A stretch of DNA of 64,000 nucleotides. Origin: Agrococcus sp. Marseille-P2731. Lineage in GTDB: Bacteria > Actinomycetota > Actinomycetes > Actinomycetales > Microbacteriaceae. The stretch lies in contig NZ_FPEG01000003.1 of NCBI RefSeq assembly GCF_900117395.1, positions 248,001-312,000 on the forward strand, written 5' to 3'. The notes beneath the pieces were generated by a model that saw nothing but the letters and a program-made list of their open reading frames with translations, did not search any database and was not told where the DNA came from. The position numbers were made by a program, and so were the translations under genes. This document shows positions 1 through 8,600 of this stretch, piece after piece (position 1 is the stretch's first letter; each line of letters opens with the position of its first letter).

Positions 1-678
1 ATCGAGGGCCGCGACCGCTACGCGACCGCAGCCGCGGTCAACACCAGGTTCACCACCTCGACGTCGACGGGCCGCATCCTGCTCGCGAGCGGCGCCGGAT
101 TCCCCGACGCCCTCGGCGGCGCCGTCGTCTCGGGCCTCACCGGCAGTCCGCTCTACCTCACCACCCCCGCATGCGCCTCCGCGGACGCGGTGCTGTGGGA
201 CATGCGCCGCATCAGCGCCACCGGGGTGATCGCGCTGGGCGGCCTGCCGTCCGTGAGCACGACAGCTGCGCACCTGATCGGCTGCGGCCGCGAGACCGCA
301 CTCCAGGGGGTCGCCTCGCTCATCAACGTCGAGCGCGCTGCGCTCGAGGTGCCGGTCGACCCGCTGACGCGGCACTCGTGCCTCGACTCCGCGGCGCAGG
401 GATGGGCCAACCACATGGCGTCCCGTCAGCTCGCGGGCACGGTGCACAACCCGAACCTCACCACGCACGCACGCGCGTGCGCCGTCCGGTCCTGGAGCGA
501 GATCGTGGGCCGCACGGTCGGCGCGGAGGCGGATCCGCAGGCGATGGTGACGCGGTGGATGAACTCCGCCCCGCATGCGCGGATCATCGAGCGCGGATCC
601 TTCGACCACTACGGCGTCGGCGTCGCCCGGTCGAGCACGGGATCCTGGTACTACGTCGTGGTCTTCGGGACCGTCTGA
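1..678 (+). CDS. Cell wall-binding repeat (CWB2) and CAP-domain surface protein, 3' part
   Basis: The reading frame is open at the left edge, so the N-terminus, including any signal peptide, is missing; 225 residues are visible. The first ~98 residues match a cell wall-binding repeat 2 unit: the RYATAA motif, then FPDALGGA and an ALGG segment. Residues ~105-225 look like a CAP/SCP-like domain, with ALQGVASLINVERA followed by WANHMASR, HNPNL and a C-terminal YGVGVARS / WYYVVVFG strand pair. CWB2 repeats anchor secreted proteins to wall polymers, and CAP domains occur in many secreted actinobacterial proteins of unclear function. A secreted, wall-associated protein is inferred. A hairpin lies just after the stop. 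Confidence 0.8.
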   Translation: MEGRDRYATAAAVNTRFTTSTSTGRILLASGAGFPDALGGAVVSGLTGSPLYLTTPACASADAVLWDMRRISATGVIALGGLPSVSTTAAHLIGCGRETALQGVASLINVERAALEVPVDPLTRHSCLDSAAQGWANHMASRQLAGTVHNPNLTTHARACAVRSWSEIVGRTVGAEADPQAMVTRWMNSAPHARIIERGSFDHYGVGVARSSTGSWYYVVVFGTV

Positions 679-683
679 GCCTC

Positions 684-706
684 GCGCGGCTCGGAGCGGG
701 CCGCGC
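684..706. terminator. GC-rich hairpin between convergent genes
   Basis: A perfect 7-bp inverted repeat, GCGCGGC (684-690) and GCCGCGC (700-706), with a 9-nt loop fills the short gap between two convergent genes. There is no U-tract, as is common in high-GC actinobacteria. A role as a bidirectional terminator is inferred from position. Confidence 0.4.
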
Positions 707-2220
707 TAGATCGAGGGCACCTCGACCTGCGCGACGAAGCGGTCGACGAAGCGCTGCACGGACTCGATGAGGTCCCCGAAGGCGACCCCGGGCTCGTACC
801 AGCTGCCCTGCGCCGAGATGATGAACGCCTGCGCCCCGCCCTGGGTCGCGAGCGCGAGCATCCCGAGCGCGACCACCGCGAGCACCACCGGGGCGAAGCG
901 CGCGCGGCGGAGCGAGTCGGCGGCACCGTGCATCGCGAGCGCGGTGACCGCCACCACGGCGGGCAGCAGGTATCGCCCCTGCACGCCGTACGGCTCACCG
1001 AACGCGCGCCACTCCCCGTAGTTGTGCCAGAAGAGGAACAGGACGTAGACCGCGCTGGAGAGCACGAGCGGCAGCAGGGCGCGGCGGCGCGGGGCCGTCG
1101 GACCGGTCACGAGGGCGATCGCGAGCACGGAGATCACGGCGATCGGGATCGCGACCGTCACGACCGTGGAGACGAGCGGAGGCGCGTGCCAGAACCAGAC
1201 CGCCTGCAGGTACAGCATGAGCCGCGGGACCCACACGTCGAAGAAGAACTCCGCCCCGTTGCCGACCGCGACCGGCAGGTCGGGGAAGGCCGCGTCCGCG
1301 ACGCGGTTGCGCTCCCAGACGCCGTAGGTCGAGCATCGCAGCTCGTCGAGCACGGCAGCGCAGTCGGGCGACGGCGACCCGTAGGACAGCAGGTTGCCGA
1401 CGTAGCGCTCGACGCACAGCGCGATGAGCACGAGCAGCGCGAGCGCGACCACGCCGAGCGCGATCCGGTGCGAGGTGCGGGACGGCATCCGCGGCAGCGA
1501 GCGGTCCCGCACGATCGCGATCACGATGAAGCCGAGCAGCACGAGGACGATCGGCGCCGCGTGGAACTTCGTCAGCACGGCCGCGAGGCCGAGAGCGACC
1601 GCGCCGAGCACGCCGATCCAGGTCAGGTGACGGCGGCCGTCGTCGCGTCTGGTGCACTGCCGCACGGTCACCCAGCCGCACGCCGCGACGAGCATGAGCA
1701 TCGCGGAGTCGTAGTTGACCTGCGCCGCCAGGAACGGCGTGACGGGGAGCGCCGCATACGCGAGGCCCGAGAGGTTCGCGACGGTGCGCGAGACACCCGC
1801 GGCCCGCACCGCCTCGATCATGCACAGCAGCGCGATCGCGTGCATCGCGACGGTGAGCAGTCGCAGGATGACGATGCGGTCGAGGTCGCCGGCGCCCGCG
1901 TCCGCCATCCACCGATCCGGGAACGACATCACGAAGTGGTAGAGGTAGGAGTTGCTGCGGCTGATCGCGCCGACACCCTCCTGGGGGACGGTCTCCTCGA
2001 ACCACGGCGCCGGGTGCCCGCCGTAGATGGCGATCGACTCGAGGTGCCACTGCTCGTCGAACACCATGCCGGCCCTGGCGATCACGGCGATCCATGCCGC
2101 GCCGAGGGCGAGCCACAGGACGATCGCCGCCGTCATCCACCGGCTGCCGATGCCTCTGAGCACCGCTTCCGCCGCGGCGACCGCGCGGTCGCCCGCGACG
2201 CGCATCCGTTCGAGAAGCAC
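706..2220 (-). CDS. Polytopic membrane protein, GT-C / DUF2142-like glycosyltransferase
   Basis: A 504-residue protein with about ten hydrophobic segments. The first membrane segment (~28-50) is followed by an external loop holding FDEQWHLES, and a late loop carries GVQGRYLLP just before a membrane helix. An acidic residue soon after TM1 and an RYLLP motif before a late helix are typical of DUF2142 and other GT-C enzymes, which transfer sugars from polyprenyl-phosphate donors on the outer face of the membrane. Substrate cannot be read from sequence. It is divergent from a polyprenyl-phosphate-sugar synthase-like GT2, a natural donor supplier. The start is taken as GTG at 2220; ATG at 2205 is an alternative. 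Confidence 0.7.
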   Translation of the reverse strand: MLLERMRVAGDRAVAAAEAVLRGIGSRWMTAAIVLWLALGAAWIAVIARAGMVFDEQWHLESIAIYGGHPAPWFEETVPQEGVGAISRSNSYLYHFVMSFPDRWMADAGAGDLDRIVILRLLTVAMHAIALLCMIEAVRAAGVSRTVANLSGLAYAALPVTPFLAAQVNYDSAMLMLVAACGWVTVRQCTRRDDGRRHLTWIGVLGAVALGLAAVLTKFHAAPIVLVLLGFIVIAIVRDRSLPRMPSRTSHRIALGVVALALLVLIALCVERYVGNLLSYGSPSPDCAAVLDELRCSTYGVWERNRVADAAFPDLPVAVGNGAEFFFDVWVPRLMLYLQAVWFWHAPPLVSTVVTVAIPIAVISVLAIALVTGPTAPRRRALLPLVLSSAVYVLFLFWHNYGEWRAFGEPYGVQGRYLLPAVVAVTALAMHGAADSLRRARFAPVVLAVVALGMLALATQGGAQAFIISAQGSWYEPGVAFGDLIESVQRFVDRFVAQVEVPSI

Positions 2221-2256
2221 TGCCTCACCCCTGTCTCCGGGCGAAGCGCCCCTGGC

Positions 2257-2262
2257 AGTCTA
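2257..2262 (-). promoter_or_regulatory. -10 element TAGACT for the GT-C-like gene
   Basis: On the minus strand TAGACT lies ~37 nt before the GTG at 2220, leaving a short leader. It matches the TAGNNT type repeated through the window. Confidence 0.4.
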
Positions 2263-2286
2263 GCGACCGCGCGCCCCCGCCAGCGG

Positions 2287-2292
2287 TAGGCT
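2287..2292 (+). promoter_or_regulatory. -10 element TAGGCT, leaderless-type
   Basis: TAGGCT ends 8 nt before the GTG at 2301. This spacing puts the transcription start at or next to the start codon, and no Shine-Dalgarno is visible. Confidence 0.5.
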
Positions 2293-2300
2293 GGGGCCCC

Positions 2301-3311
2301 GTGAGACGGAACCCCGTGAAGCTGTTCATCCAGATCCCCTGCCTGAACGAGGAGCAGACGCTCCCGATGGTGCTCGAGACCATCCCCAAGGAGATCCCGG
2401 GTGTCGACGAGATCCACATCCTCATCATCGACGACGGTTCGAGCGACCGCACGGTCGAGGTTGCTCGCGCGCACGGAGTCCGCCACTTCGTCCGGCACCG
2501 CCGCAACATGGGGCTCGCGCGGTCGTTCCACGACGGCGTCGAGTATGCGCTGTCGCACGGCGCCGACATCGTCGTGAACACGGACGGCGACAACCAGTAC
2601 CCGCAAGCGATGATCGGTGAGCTCGTGCAGCCCGTGCTGCGCGGCGAGGCCGAGATCGTGGTCGCCGATCGCCAGACGAAGACGATCGAGCACTTCTCGC
2701 CCTTCAAGAAGGCGATGCAGCGCTTCGGCAGCTGGGTGGTCAACCGCGCCGCGGGCACCGATCTCCCCGACGCCGCGAGCGGCTTCCGCGCCTACTCGAA
2801 GTACGCGCTGATCCGACTGAACATCGTCACGACCTTCAGCTACTGCATGGAGACGATCATCCAGGCGGGCAACAAGCGCCTGGCGATCACCTCGATCCCG
2901 ATCACCACGAACCCCAAGACGCGCGAGTCGCGGCTCTTCAAGAACATCTGGCAGCACATGCGCGAGTCGGGCTTCGCGATCCTGCGGGCCTACTTCATGT
3001 ACAAGCCGTGGGCGCTGTTCGCGACCCTCGGCGCGCTCTTCACGGTCGCCGGCGCCGTGCCCTTCGTGCGATACCTGGTGCTCATCCTGACGGGCACGCC
3101 CGGCAGCCACGTGCAGTCGCTGCTGCTCGGCGTGCTGCTGTTCGTCGGCGCGCTGCTGTCGTTCGCGCTGGGTGCGATCGCCGACCTCACGCGCATCACG
3201 AGATCGCTGCAGGAGGATTCGCTCGAGCTCGACAAGCTCGACCGCTACGGCGCGACGCGCAACTGGGTCACGGAGGCCACCGCGCCCGAGCAGGACGCGA
3301 CCGCGGCGTGA
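2301..3311 (+). CDS. Family 2 glycosyltransferase, polyprenyl-phosphate-sugar synthase type
   Basis: A 336-residue protein. The N-terminal GT-A domain shows the nucleotide-binding IIDDGSSD motif (~44-51) and the metal-binding NTDGDNQYP motif (~95-103). Two C-terminal membrane helices (~235-260 and ~270-300) are as in DPM1/GtrB-like synthases that load a sugar onto a lipid carrier at the inner face of the membrane. The stop codon overlaps the GTG of the next gene, a flippase-like protein, so the two are probably co-translated. Together with the divergent GT-C-like protein this suggests a route in which a lipid-linked sugar is made, flipped and transferred. The sugar is unknown. GTG at 2317 is a possible later start. 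Confidence 0.85.
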   Translation: MRRNPVKLFIQIPCLNEEQTLPMVLETIPKEIPGVDEIHILIIDDGSSDRTVEVARAHGVRHFVRHRRNMGLARSFHDGVEYALSHGADIVVNTDGDNQYPQAMIGELVQPVLRGEAEIVVADRQTKTIEHFSPFKKAMQRFGSWVVNRAAGTDLPDAASGFRAYSKYALIRLNIVTTFSYCMETIIQAGNKRLAITSIPITTNPKTRESRLFKNIWQHMRESGFAILRAYFMYKPWALFATLGALFTVAGAVPFVRYLVLILTGTPGSHVQSLLLGVLLFVGALLSFALGAIADLTRITRSLQEDSLELDKLDRYGATRNWVTEATAPEQDATAA

Positions 3312-4270
3312 AGGAGCGGCTCGCCCGCGCGCGGGCCATGCTCACGCGGCTGGCGGGGAGCCCGCCGGCCCGCTGGGTGGGGCGCCACAAGCGAGCGCTG
3401 GCCATCGCGGTGCTGGTGCTCGTGGCCGGCTTCATCGCGATCTACGTCGCGGTACGACCCGAGATCATCGGCGAGGTGCTGGCGGTGGGGCCCGCCGCAC
3501 TCGCCTGGCTCGCGGCGCTCTACGCCGTCATCGTCGCCACCCACTGGATCATCCTGATCCTGACCGTGCGCTGGTGCGCCGCCAGGATCGGGGGCCGAGA
3601 AGGACTCCTGCTGACCGTCTACTCGACGGTCGCGAACTTCTTCGGGCCGCTCCAGAGCGGGCCGGGCGTGCGCGCCGCCTACCTCAAGGCGAAGGTGGGG
3701 GTGCGACTGCGCGACTTCACCTTGGCGACGATGGTCTACTACCTGGCGTTCGGCGCCGTGAACGTCTCGCTGCTCTTCGCCCGCACGCTGCCGTGGCTCA
3801 CGATGCTCGGCCTCATCGTCACGGTGGCGGTCATCGGCGTGGTCGCCTGGCGGTCGGGAGCAGGCCGACGCGTGACCACCGCGCTGATCGCAGCCGTCAC
3901 CGCCGTGCAGGCGCTGCTCATGGCGGCCGTCTACTTCGTCGAGCTCAACGCGATCGCGGGACCCGGCGCCGATGCGCTCCAGAGCCTCGTCTACAGCGCG
4001 TCCGCCAACCTGTCGCTCTTCGTCTCGATCACCCCGGGCGCCATCGGCTTCCGCGAGGCGTTCCTCGGCTTCGCGCAGACGCTCCACGGGGTGGGCTTCG
4101 ACGCGATCGTCGCTGCCGGCATCGTCGATCGCGCGTTCTACGTGCTGTTCCTCGGCGTGCTCTTCCTGCTGTCGAGCCTGTTCAACCTGCGGGCGATGTT
4201 CTCAGGCCCGGCGCAGCGCAGCGATGTCGGCGAGCGCGGCACCGAGAGCGCGGGCGATCCGCGGGCGTGA
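3308..4270 (+). CDS. Flippase-like membrane protein of the lysylphosphatidylglycerol synthase TM family
   Basis: The GTG at 3308 overlaps the TGA of the preceding GT2 in a GTGA arrangement, so it is chosen over upstream in-frame starts. The 320-residue product has about eight hydrophobic segments. It shows the family signature around GPLQSGPGVRAAYLK and SITPGAIGFREAF, seen in the MprF membrane domain and UPF0104 proteins. Relatives next to glycosyltransferases are thought to move lipid-linked intermediates across the membrane; that role is inferred here. The C-terminal 23 codons overlap, on the opposite strand, the end of a convergent GT4 gene, an unusually long 69-bp 3' overlap. Confidence 0.75.
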   Translation: MKERLARARAMLTRLAGSPPARWVGRHKRALAIAVLVLVAGFIAIYVAVRPEIIGEVLAVGPAALAWLAALYAVIVATHWIILILTVRWCAARIGGREGLLLTVYSTVANFFGPLQSGPGVRAAYLKAKVGVRLRDFTLATMVYYLAFGAVNVSLLFARTLPWLTMLGLIVTVAVIGVVAWRSGAGRRVTTALIAAVTAVQALLMAAVYFVELNAIAGPGADALQSLVYSASANLSLFVSITPGAIGFREAFLGFAQTLHGVGFDAIVAAGIVDRAFYVLFLGVLFLLSSLFNLRAMFSGPAQRSDVGERGTESAGDPRA

Positions 4271-5275
4271 CCAGAGCCGCTCGAAGAGCGCTCGGCCGCG
4301 CTCCCCGACCTGCGCGAGCTGCCTGGGGTGATCTGCCGCCCACTCACATGCCTCCGCGACCGCGCGGGCGTCGCGCTGCGGCACGACGAGCGCGTCGCGT
4401 CGATCGCTGAACACCCCGCTCTCGAGGTTCTCGCCGACGAGCGTCGGCACTGCGGAGGCGAGGAACTGGTAGGTCTTGCCGGTGATGACGTAGCGGCTCT
4501 GCACGGTGCCGCCCAGCGGACCGCCGATGGCGAGGCCGGTGGTCGAGAAGAGCGCGGGCAGCTGCTCGTACGGCACCCAGGACCGGTAGTCGATGCGAGC
4601 ACCGCGCGCGACCGCGTCGTCCACGAGCGCCCTGGCGTCGTCGTCCCCGCCGACGACGTCGAACACGATGTCCTCGCGCTCGGCCAGCAGCACCGCCGCG
4701 TCCAGCAGCACGTCGAGGCCGTGCAGCGGCAGCATCGAGCCGTAGTAGAGCACCCGGAGGGGCGATGCGGGCTCCCGCGGCGCAGGGGCGAAGGTCGCCT
4801 CATCGGTGCCGACCGGCACGACCGACCAGAGGGTGCGCGGCAGCGCCATGAGACCAGCAGCGTGGTCGGCGTGGGACGCGGTGTCGGCGAGCACCCTGGC
4901 GCACCGCTGCATCAGCAGCCGGAAGGCGGCCCGCAGCGCGCGAGCCGGCACACCGCCTGCCCGCAGCTTCCCGTGCTCCTCGACGAACCACTCGACGGGG
5001 TTGATGAACTCGTCGTAGATCACGGGCCTGCGCCCGGCGAGCGCGAGCACCGCCGGCAGGATCTCGAACGCCCGGAAGGTGACGATGTAGGCATCCGGCC
5101 GATCGCGGCGCACGCGCCACAGCTGGGCGAGCACCTCCGGGTAGCGGCGCACGCCCGTCGAGCGATTCTTCACGACGACGACCTCGTGGCCGAGGTCCGC
5201 CACCGCGTCGCGGAGCGTGATCGCCCGCACGTAGTCGGGCTGTCGGTAGCACGTCACGACGGCGATCCGGAGCAC
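4202..5275 (-). CDS. Family 4 glycosyltransferase
   Basis: A 357-residue GT-B fold enzyme. The N-terminal Rossmann half starts IAVVTCYRQPDYVR, and the C-terminal half shows LRVLYYGSMLPLHGLDVLLDA and a donor-site region with GKTYQFLASAVPTLVGE. The GTG at 5275 is preceded on its strand by GGAAGGAAG at a good distance. A nucleotide-sugar donor and a cell-surface polysaccharide acceptor are inferred from the surrounding cluster; specificity is not readable. It converges with, and overlaps by 69 bp, the flippase-like gene. Confidence 0.8.
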   Translation of the reverse strand: MLRIAVVTCYRQPDYVRAITLRDAVADLGHEVVVVKNRSTGVRRYPEVLAQLWRVRRDRPDAYIVTFRAFEILPAVLALAGRRPVIYDEFINPVEWFVEEHGKLRAGGVPARALRAAFRLLMQRCARVLADTASHADHAAGLMALPRTLWSVVPVGTDEATFAPAPREPASPLRVLYYGSMLPLHGLDVLLDAAVLLAEREDIVFDVVGGDDDARALVDDAVARGARIDYRSWVPYEQLPALFSTTGLAIGGPLGGTVQSRYVITGKTYQFLASAVPTLVGENLESGVFSDRRDALVVPQRDARAVAEACEWAADHPRQLAQVGERGRALFERLWSRPRIARALGAALADIAALRRA

Positions 5276-5307
5276 GCGGCTTCCTTCCGATCAGGGATGC
5301 TCGGGTC

Positions 5308-5313
5308 AGGCTA
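5308..5313 (-). promoter_or_regulatory. -10 element TAGCCT for the GT4 gene
   Basis: TAGCCT on the minus strand lies 32 nt before the GTG at 5275. It gives a leader with room for the GGAAGGAAG ribosome-binding site. Confidence 0.4.
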
Positions 5314-5329
5314 GTCGAGGTTCGGCGGG

Positions 5330-5335
5330 TAGGCT
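5330..5335 (+). promoter_or_regulatory. -10 element TAGGCT for the GT2 gene
   Basis: TAGGCT lies 43 nt upstream of the ATG at 5379. Only 16 nt separate it from the oppositely oriented TAGCCT box, so the two divergent glycosyltransferase promoters must share their -35 regions. Confidence 0.4.
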
Positions 5336-5378
5336 CGGAGGCCGGCTCGGAGGTCGCCTGAGGAGAGGTTCCGCACCA

Positions 5379-6326
5379 ATGCACGCAGGGGATCAGACGG
5401 GTTCGCCCGATCGCCGCGTCCTCGTGCTGCTGGCGACCCACAACGGCGCCGCGTACCTCGAGGAGCAGGTCGGGAGCATCCTCGCGCAGCGCGACGTCGC
5501 CGTGCGGCTGGTCGTCTCCGACGACGCCTCCTCCGACGGCACGGGCGAGCTGCTCGCGGCCATGGCCAGCGACTCCCGCGTGACGATCCTCCCGGCCGGG
5601 CGGTTCGGCACCCCGCAGGCGAACTTCCTCCGCCTGCTCCGCGAGGCGCCCCTCGACGGCGCGGACGCCGTCGCCTTCGCCGACCAGGACGACGTCTGGC
5701 ACGCCGACAAGCTCAGCCGCCAGCTGGGCCTGCTCGATCGCCTCGGCGTCGACGCCGTGTCCTCCAACGTGGTCGCCTTCTGGGAGCGGCCCGACGGCGG
5801 TCGGCGCACCGAGCTCATCGACAAGGCGCAGCCGCAGGTCGCGCTCGACTACCTGCTCGAATCGGCCGGGCCGGGGTGCACCTTCGTCATGACGCCGCGC
5901 GCCGTCGCGGGCATCCGCGCCGGGCTCGAGCACCTGCGCGACGACGACCTCGTGCCGCACGACTGGCTCGCCTACGCCATCGTGCGCGCGAGTGGCGGCC
6001 GCTGGCACATCGACGCCGAGCCGACACTGGACTACCGCCAGCACGGCGCCAACGCCACCGGCGCGAACCGCGGCCTGCGGCAGGCCACCACGCGCTTCCG
6101 CCGGCTCGAGTCGGGCCACTACCGCGCGCAGTGCGCCGCTGTCGCGCGCCTCTGCGCCGCCGTCGCCGACGACGCGCAGCGGCCCAGGCTCGAGCGCATC
6201 GCGCCGCTCTTCGAGCGCACCGACCTCGGCTCGCGCCTCGCGCTGCGACGCCTCGCCGGCGAGCTGCGCCGCGAGGTGCGCGAGCGACGCCTGCTGCGCA
6301 AGGCGCTGCTGCTCGGCGTCTGGTGA
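5379..6326 (+). CDS. Family 2 glycosyltransferase, rhamnosyltransferase-like
   Basis: A 315-residue GT-A enzyme. The N-terminus carries LLATHNGAAYLEEQ and the nucleotide-binding VVSDDASSDGT; the metal-binding motif is FADQDDVWH (~105). A TFVMTPRA / HDWLAYA pattern is typical of the rhamnosyltransferase (RfbF/WcaA-like) branch. AGGAGAGG precedes the ATG. The neighbouring rmlB makes the dTDP-4-keto-6-deoxyglucose precursor of dTDP-rhamnose, which supports but does not prove a rhamnosyl donor. Confidence 0.85.
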   Translation: MHAGDQTGSPDRRVLVLLATHNGAAYLEEQVGSILAQRDVAVRLVVSDDASSDGTGELLAAMASDSRVTILPAGRFGTPQANFLRLLREAPLDGADAVAFADQDDVWHADKLSRQLGLLDRLGVDAVSSNVVAFWERPDGGRRTELIDKAQPQVALDYLLESAGPGCTFVMTPRAVAGIRAGLEHLRDDDLVPHDWLAYAIVRASGGRWHIDAEPTLDYRQHGANATGANRGLRQATTRFRRLESGHYRAQCAAVARLCAAVADDAQRPRLERIAPLFERTDLGSRLALRRLAGELRREVRERRLLRKALLLGVW

Positions 6327-6414
6327 GGCGACGGCGCTGAGGCCGCGAGCGACACCGCTCCCCCGCGCCCGCCGGTGGCCTGCGCGTCCTCCCTGGCTCC
6401 AGCTCGACGCCGAC

Positions 6415-6420
6415 TAGAGT
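6415..6420 (+). promoter_or_regulatory. -10 element TAGAGT upstream of rmlB
   Basis: TAGAGT lies 38 nt before the GTG at 6459, with GAAAGG (6442-6447) as a weak ribosome-binding site between. It starts a probable rmlB-GT4 transcript. Confidence 0.4.
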
Positions 6421-6458
6421 CAGCACTCCCGCCCGTCGACCGAAAGGCCTCCTGCTCC

Positions 6459-7442
6459 GTGAAGATCCTGGTCACCGGCGGCGCCGGCTTCATCGGATCC
6501 ACCCTCGTCAGGATGGTGCTCGACGACCGGCTCCCCGGCCTCGAGGGCGCATCCGTCACCGTGCTGGACGCCCTGACGTACTCGGGCAACCGCGCGAACC
6601 TCGCCGACGTCGAAGCGCATCCGCACTTCGCCTTCGTGCACGGCGACATCCGCGACACCGGCCTGCTCGATCGTGTGCTGCCGGGTGTCGACGCGGTCGT
6701 GCACCTCGCCGCCGAGAGCCACGTCGACCGCTCGGTGCTGGACGCCTCGATCTTCGTCGAGACGAACGTGGTGGGCACGCAGCGCCTGCTCGACGCCGCC
6801 CTGCGCCACGGCGTGCGCCGCTTCGTGCACATCTCGACCGACGAGGTCTACGGCTCGATCGAGCGGGGCTCGTGGGCAGAGCACGACCCGCTCGAGCCCA
6901 ACAGCCCCTACTCCGCCTCGAAGGCGGGCAGCGAGCTCCTCGCGCGCAGCTACCACCGCACGCACGGGCTGGACGTGCGCATCATCCGCTCCTCCAACTG
7001 CTACGGGCCCTTCCAGTTCCCCGAGAAGCTCGTGCCGCTGTTCGCCACCAACCTGATCGATGGCCTCCCGGTGCCGCTCTACGGCGACGGCGAGAACGTG
7101 CGCGACTGGCTGCACGTCGACGACCACTGCCGCGGCATCGCGCTGGTGCTAACAGGGGGCCGGCCGGGCGAGGTGTACAACCTCGGCGGTGGCACCGAGC
7201 TCTCGAACCGCGAGCTCACCGCCATGCTGCTCGAGGCGACCGGCTCCGACGAGTCGGCGATCCAGCAGGTGGCAGACCGCAAGGGCCATGACTTCCGCTA
7301 CTCGGTCGACACCGCGAAGATCGCCGACGAGCTGGGCTTCGCGCCGCAGATCCCGTTCGCGCAGGGCCTCGCCGAGGTCGTGCAGTGGTATCGCGACCAC
7401 CGCTCGTGGTGGGAGCCCCTGAAGGAGCGTGCTGCCCTGTGA
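6459..7442 (+). CDS. rmlB: dTDP-glucose 4,6-dehydratase
   Basis: The enzyme converts dTDP-glucose to dTDP-4-keto-6-deoxyglucose, the second step toward dTDP-L-rhamnose. The GTG at 6459 opens directly onto the NAD-binding strand KILVTGGAGFIGST; upstream in-frame ATG codons would add a non-homologous tail. Further marks are the HLAAESHVDRS motif, the catalytic STDEVYGSI and the YSASKAGSE motif with its Tyr and Lys, giving 327 residues, the normal family length. Its TGA overlaps the GTG of the next glycosyltransferase. rmlA, rmlC and rmlD are not in the window. Confidence 0.95.
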   Translation: MKILVTGGAGFIGSTLVRMVLDDRLPGLEGASVTVLDALTYSGNRANLADVEAHPHFAFVHGDIRDTGLLDRVLPGVDAVVHLAAESHVDRSVLDASIFVETNVVGTQRLLDAALRHGVRRFVHISTDEVYGSIERGSWAEHDPLEPNSPYSASKAGSELLARSYHRTHGLDVRIIRSSNCYGPFQFPEKLVPLFATNLIDGLPVPLYGDGENVRDWLHVDDHCRGIALVLTGGRPGEVYNLGGGTELSNRELTAMLLEATGSDESAIQQVADRKGHDFRYSVDTAKIADELGFAPQIPFAQGLAEVVQWYRDHRSWWEPLKERAAL

Positions 7443-8578
7443 CCGACGCGACGTCGACCCTCGCGACCGACGATGGCGGGCGCCTGACCGTCGTGCTCGA
7501 CGAGGTCGCCGAGCGGTCGCGCACCATGGTGGGGCGCTATGCGGCCGAGCTCACCCGGGGGCTGATCGCCACCGCGCCGGAGGGCTTCGGCGTCGCTGCC
7601 CTGTCGCCCAAGATCTCGACCTCGCGCGAGGCGCGCCTGCGCGAGCAGGTGCCGGGGCTCACCGACCTGCGGCAGACCGCGATCTCGGCGCGCGAGCTGC
7701 GCGAGGCGTGGCTGCACACGATCACGACCATCCCCGTTCGCGGCCTCGTGCACGCGACGAGCCTGATGGCGCCGCTCGTGCGCGAGCCCGAGCCGGGCGA
7801 CCAGGTGACGGTCACCGTGCATGGCCTGCAGTCGTTCTCCGACCGCAGCGAGCGCAAGCAGCGGTGGTTCGACCGCGCGCTCAAGCGCGCCCTCGCCCGC
7901 GCCGACGGCATCGTCGTGCCCACCACCGCCGTCGCCGAGGACCTCGGCCTCCTCGCCGATGTCGCGAGCCGGGTGCGCGTGGTGCCGCCGGCGCCGTCCG
8001 CGACGCTCCTCACCGCCTCCGCCACCCCGCCGGCGCGCGAGCTGCACCTGCCGGACGAGTACGTGCTCGCGCTCACGCAGCCGGGTGGCCGCGGCCAGGC
8101 CCAGCGCCTGGTCGAGACCATCGCGAGCGCGCAGATGCCGGATGTGCGGGTCGTCATCGCGGGACCCGTCGAGTGGGGCGAGACCCGGCTCGCGGGGCTC
8201 GCGGTGGAGGCGGGCATCCCGGCCGGCCGCATCGTCATGCTCGGCGAGCTGGGCGACGCCGACCTCGCCGTCGTGCATCGTCGCGCGCTCGCGCATCTGC
8301 ACGCGTGGGAGCAGGATGCGCTCGGGCTCTCGCTGCTCGACGCGGCCGCGCTCGGCACGGTCACGGTGCACCCCTCGACCCGCTCGCTCGACGAGATCGC
8401 GGGCGGCGCGAGCGTGCCCGTCGAGGGCGGCACGCACGAGCTCGCGTCGGCACTGGCGGGGCTGCTCGGCGACGAGGCGCAGCGCGACAGCCTGCGCCTG
8501 CACGCGCAGGACCGCGCGCAGGCCTTCACCTGGGAGGGCGCCGCGCGCCAGGTCTGGCAGCTGCACGCCGAGATGTAG
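7439..8578 (+). CDS. Family 4 glycosyltransferase
   Basis: The GTG at 7439 overlaps the rmlB stop (GTGA), so translational coupling is likely. The 379-residue product looks like a GT-B glycosyltransferase. It has a central FDRALKRALARADGIVVPTT helix-strand unit, a YVLALTQPGGR segment at the domain boundary, and a C-terminal AWEQDALGLSLLDAAALGTV region that corresponds to the donor-binding E-x7-E loop of GT4 enzymes. Coupling to rmlB suggests a deoxysugar donor, by inference only. Confidence 0.75.
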   Translation: MTDATSTLATDDGGRLTVVLDEVAERSRTMVGRYAAELTRGLIATAPEGFGVAALSPKISTSREARLREQVPGLTDLRQTAISARELREAWLHTITTIPVRGLVHATSLMAPLVREPEPGDQVTVTVHGLQSFSDRSERKQRWFDRALKRALARADGIVVPTTAVAEDLGLLADVASRVRVVPPAPSATLLTASATPPARELHLPDEYVLALTQPGGRGQAQRLVETIASAQMPDVRVVIAGPVEWGETRLAGLAVEAGIPAGRIVMLGELGDADLAVVHRRALAHLHAWEQDALGLSLLDAAALGTVTVHPSTRSLDEIAGGASVPVEGGTHELASALAGLLGDEAQRDSLRLHAQDRAQAFTWEGAARQVWQLHAEM

Positions 8579-8600
8579 GCCTGCGGTGCGGGCGCCGGCG

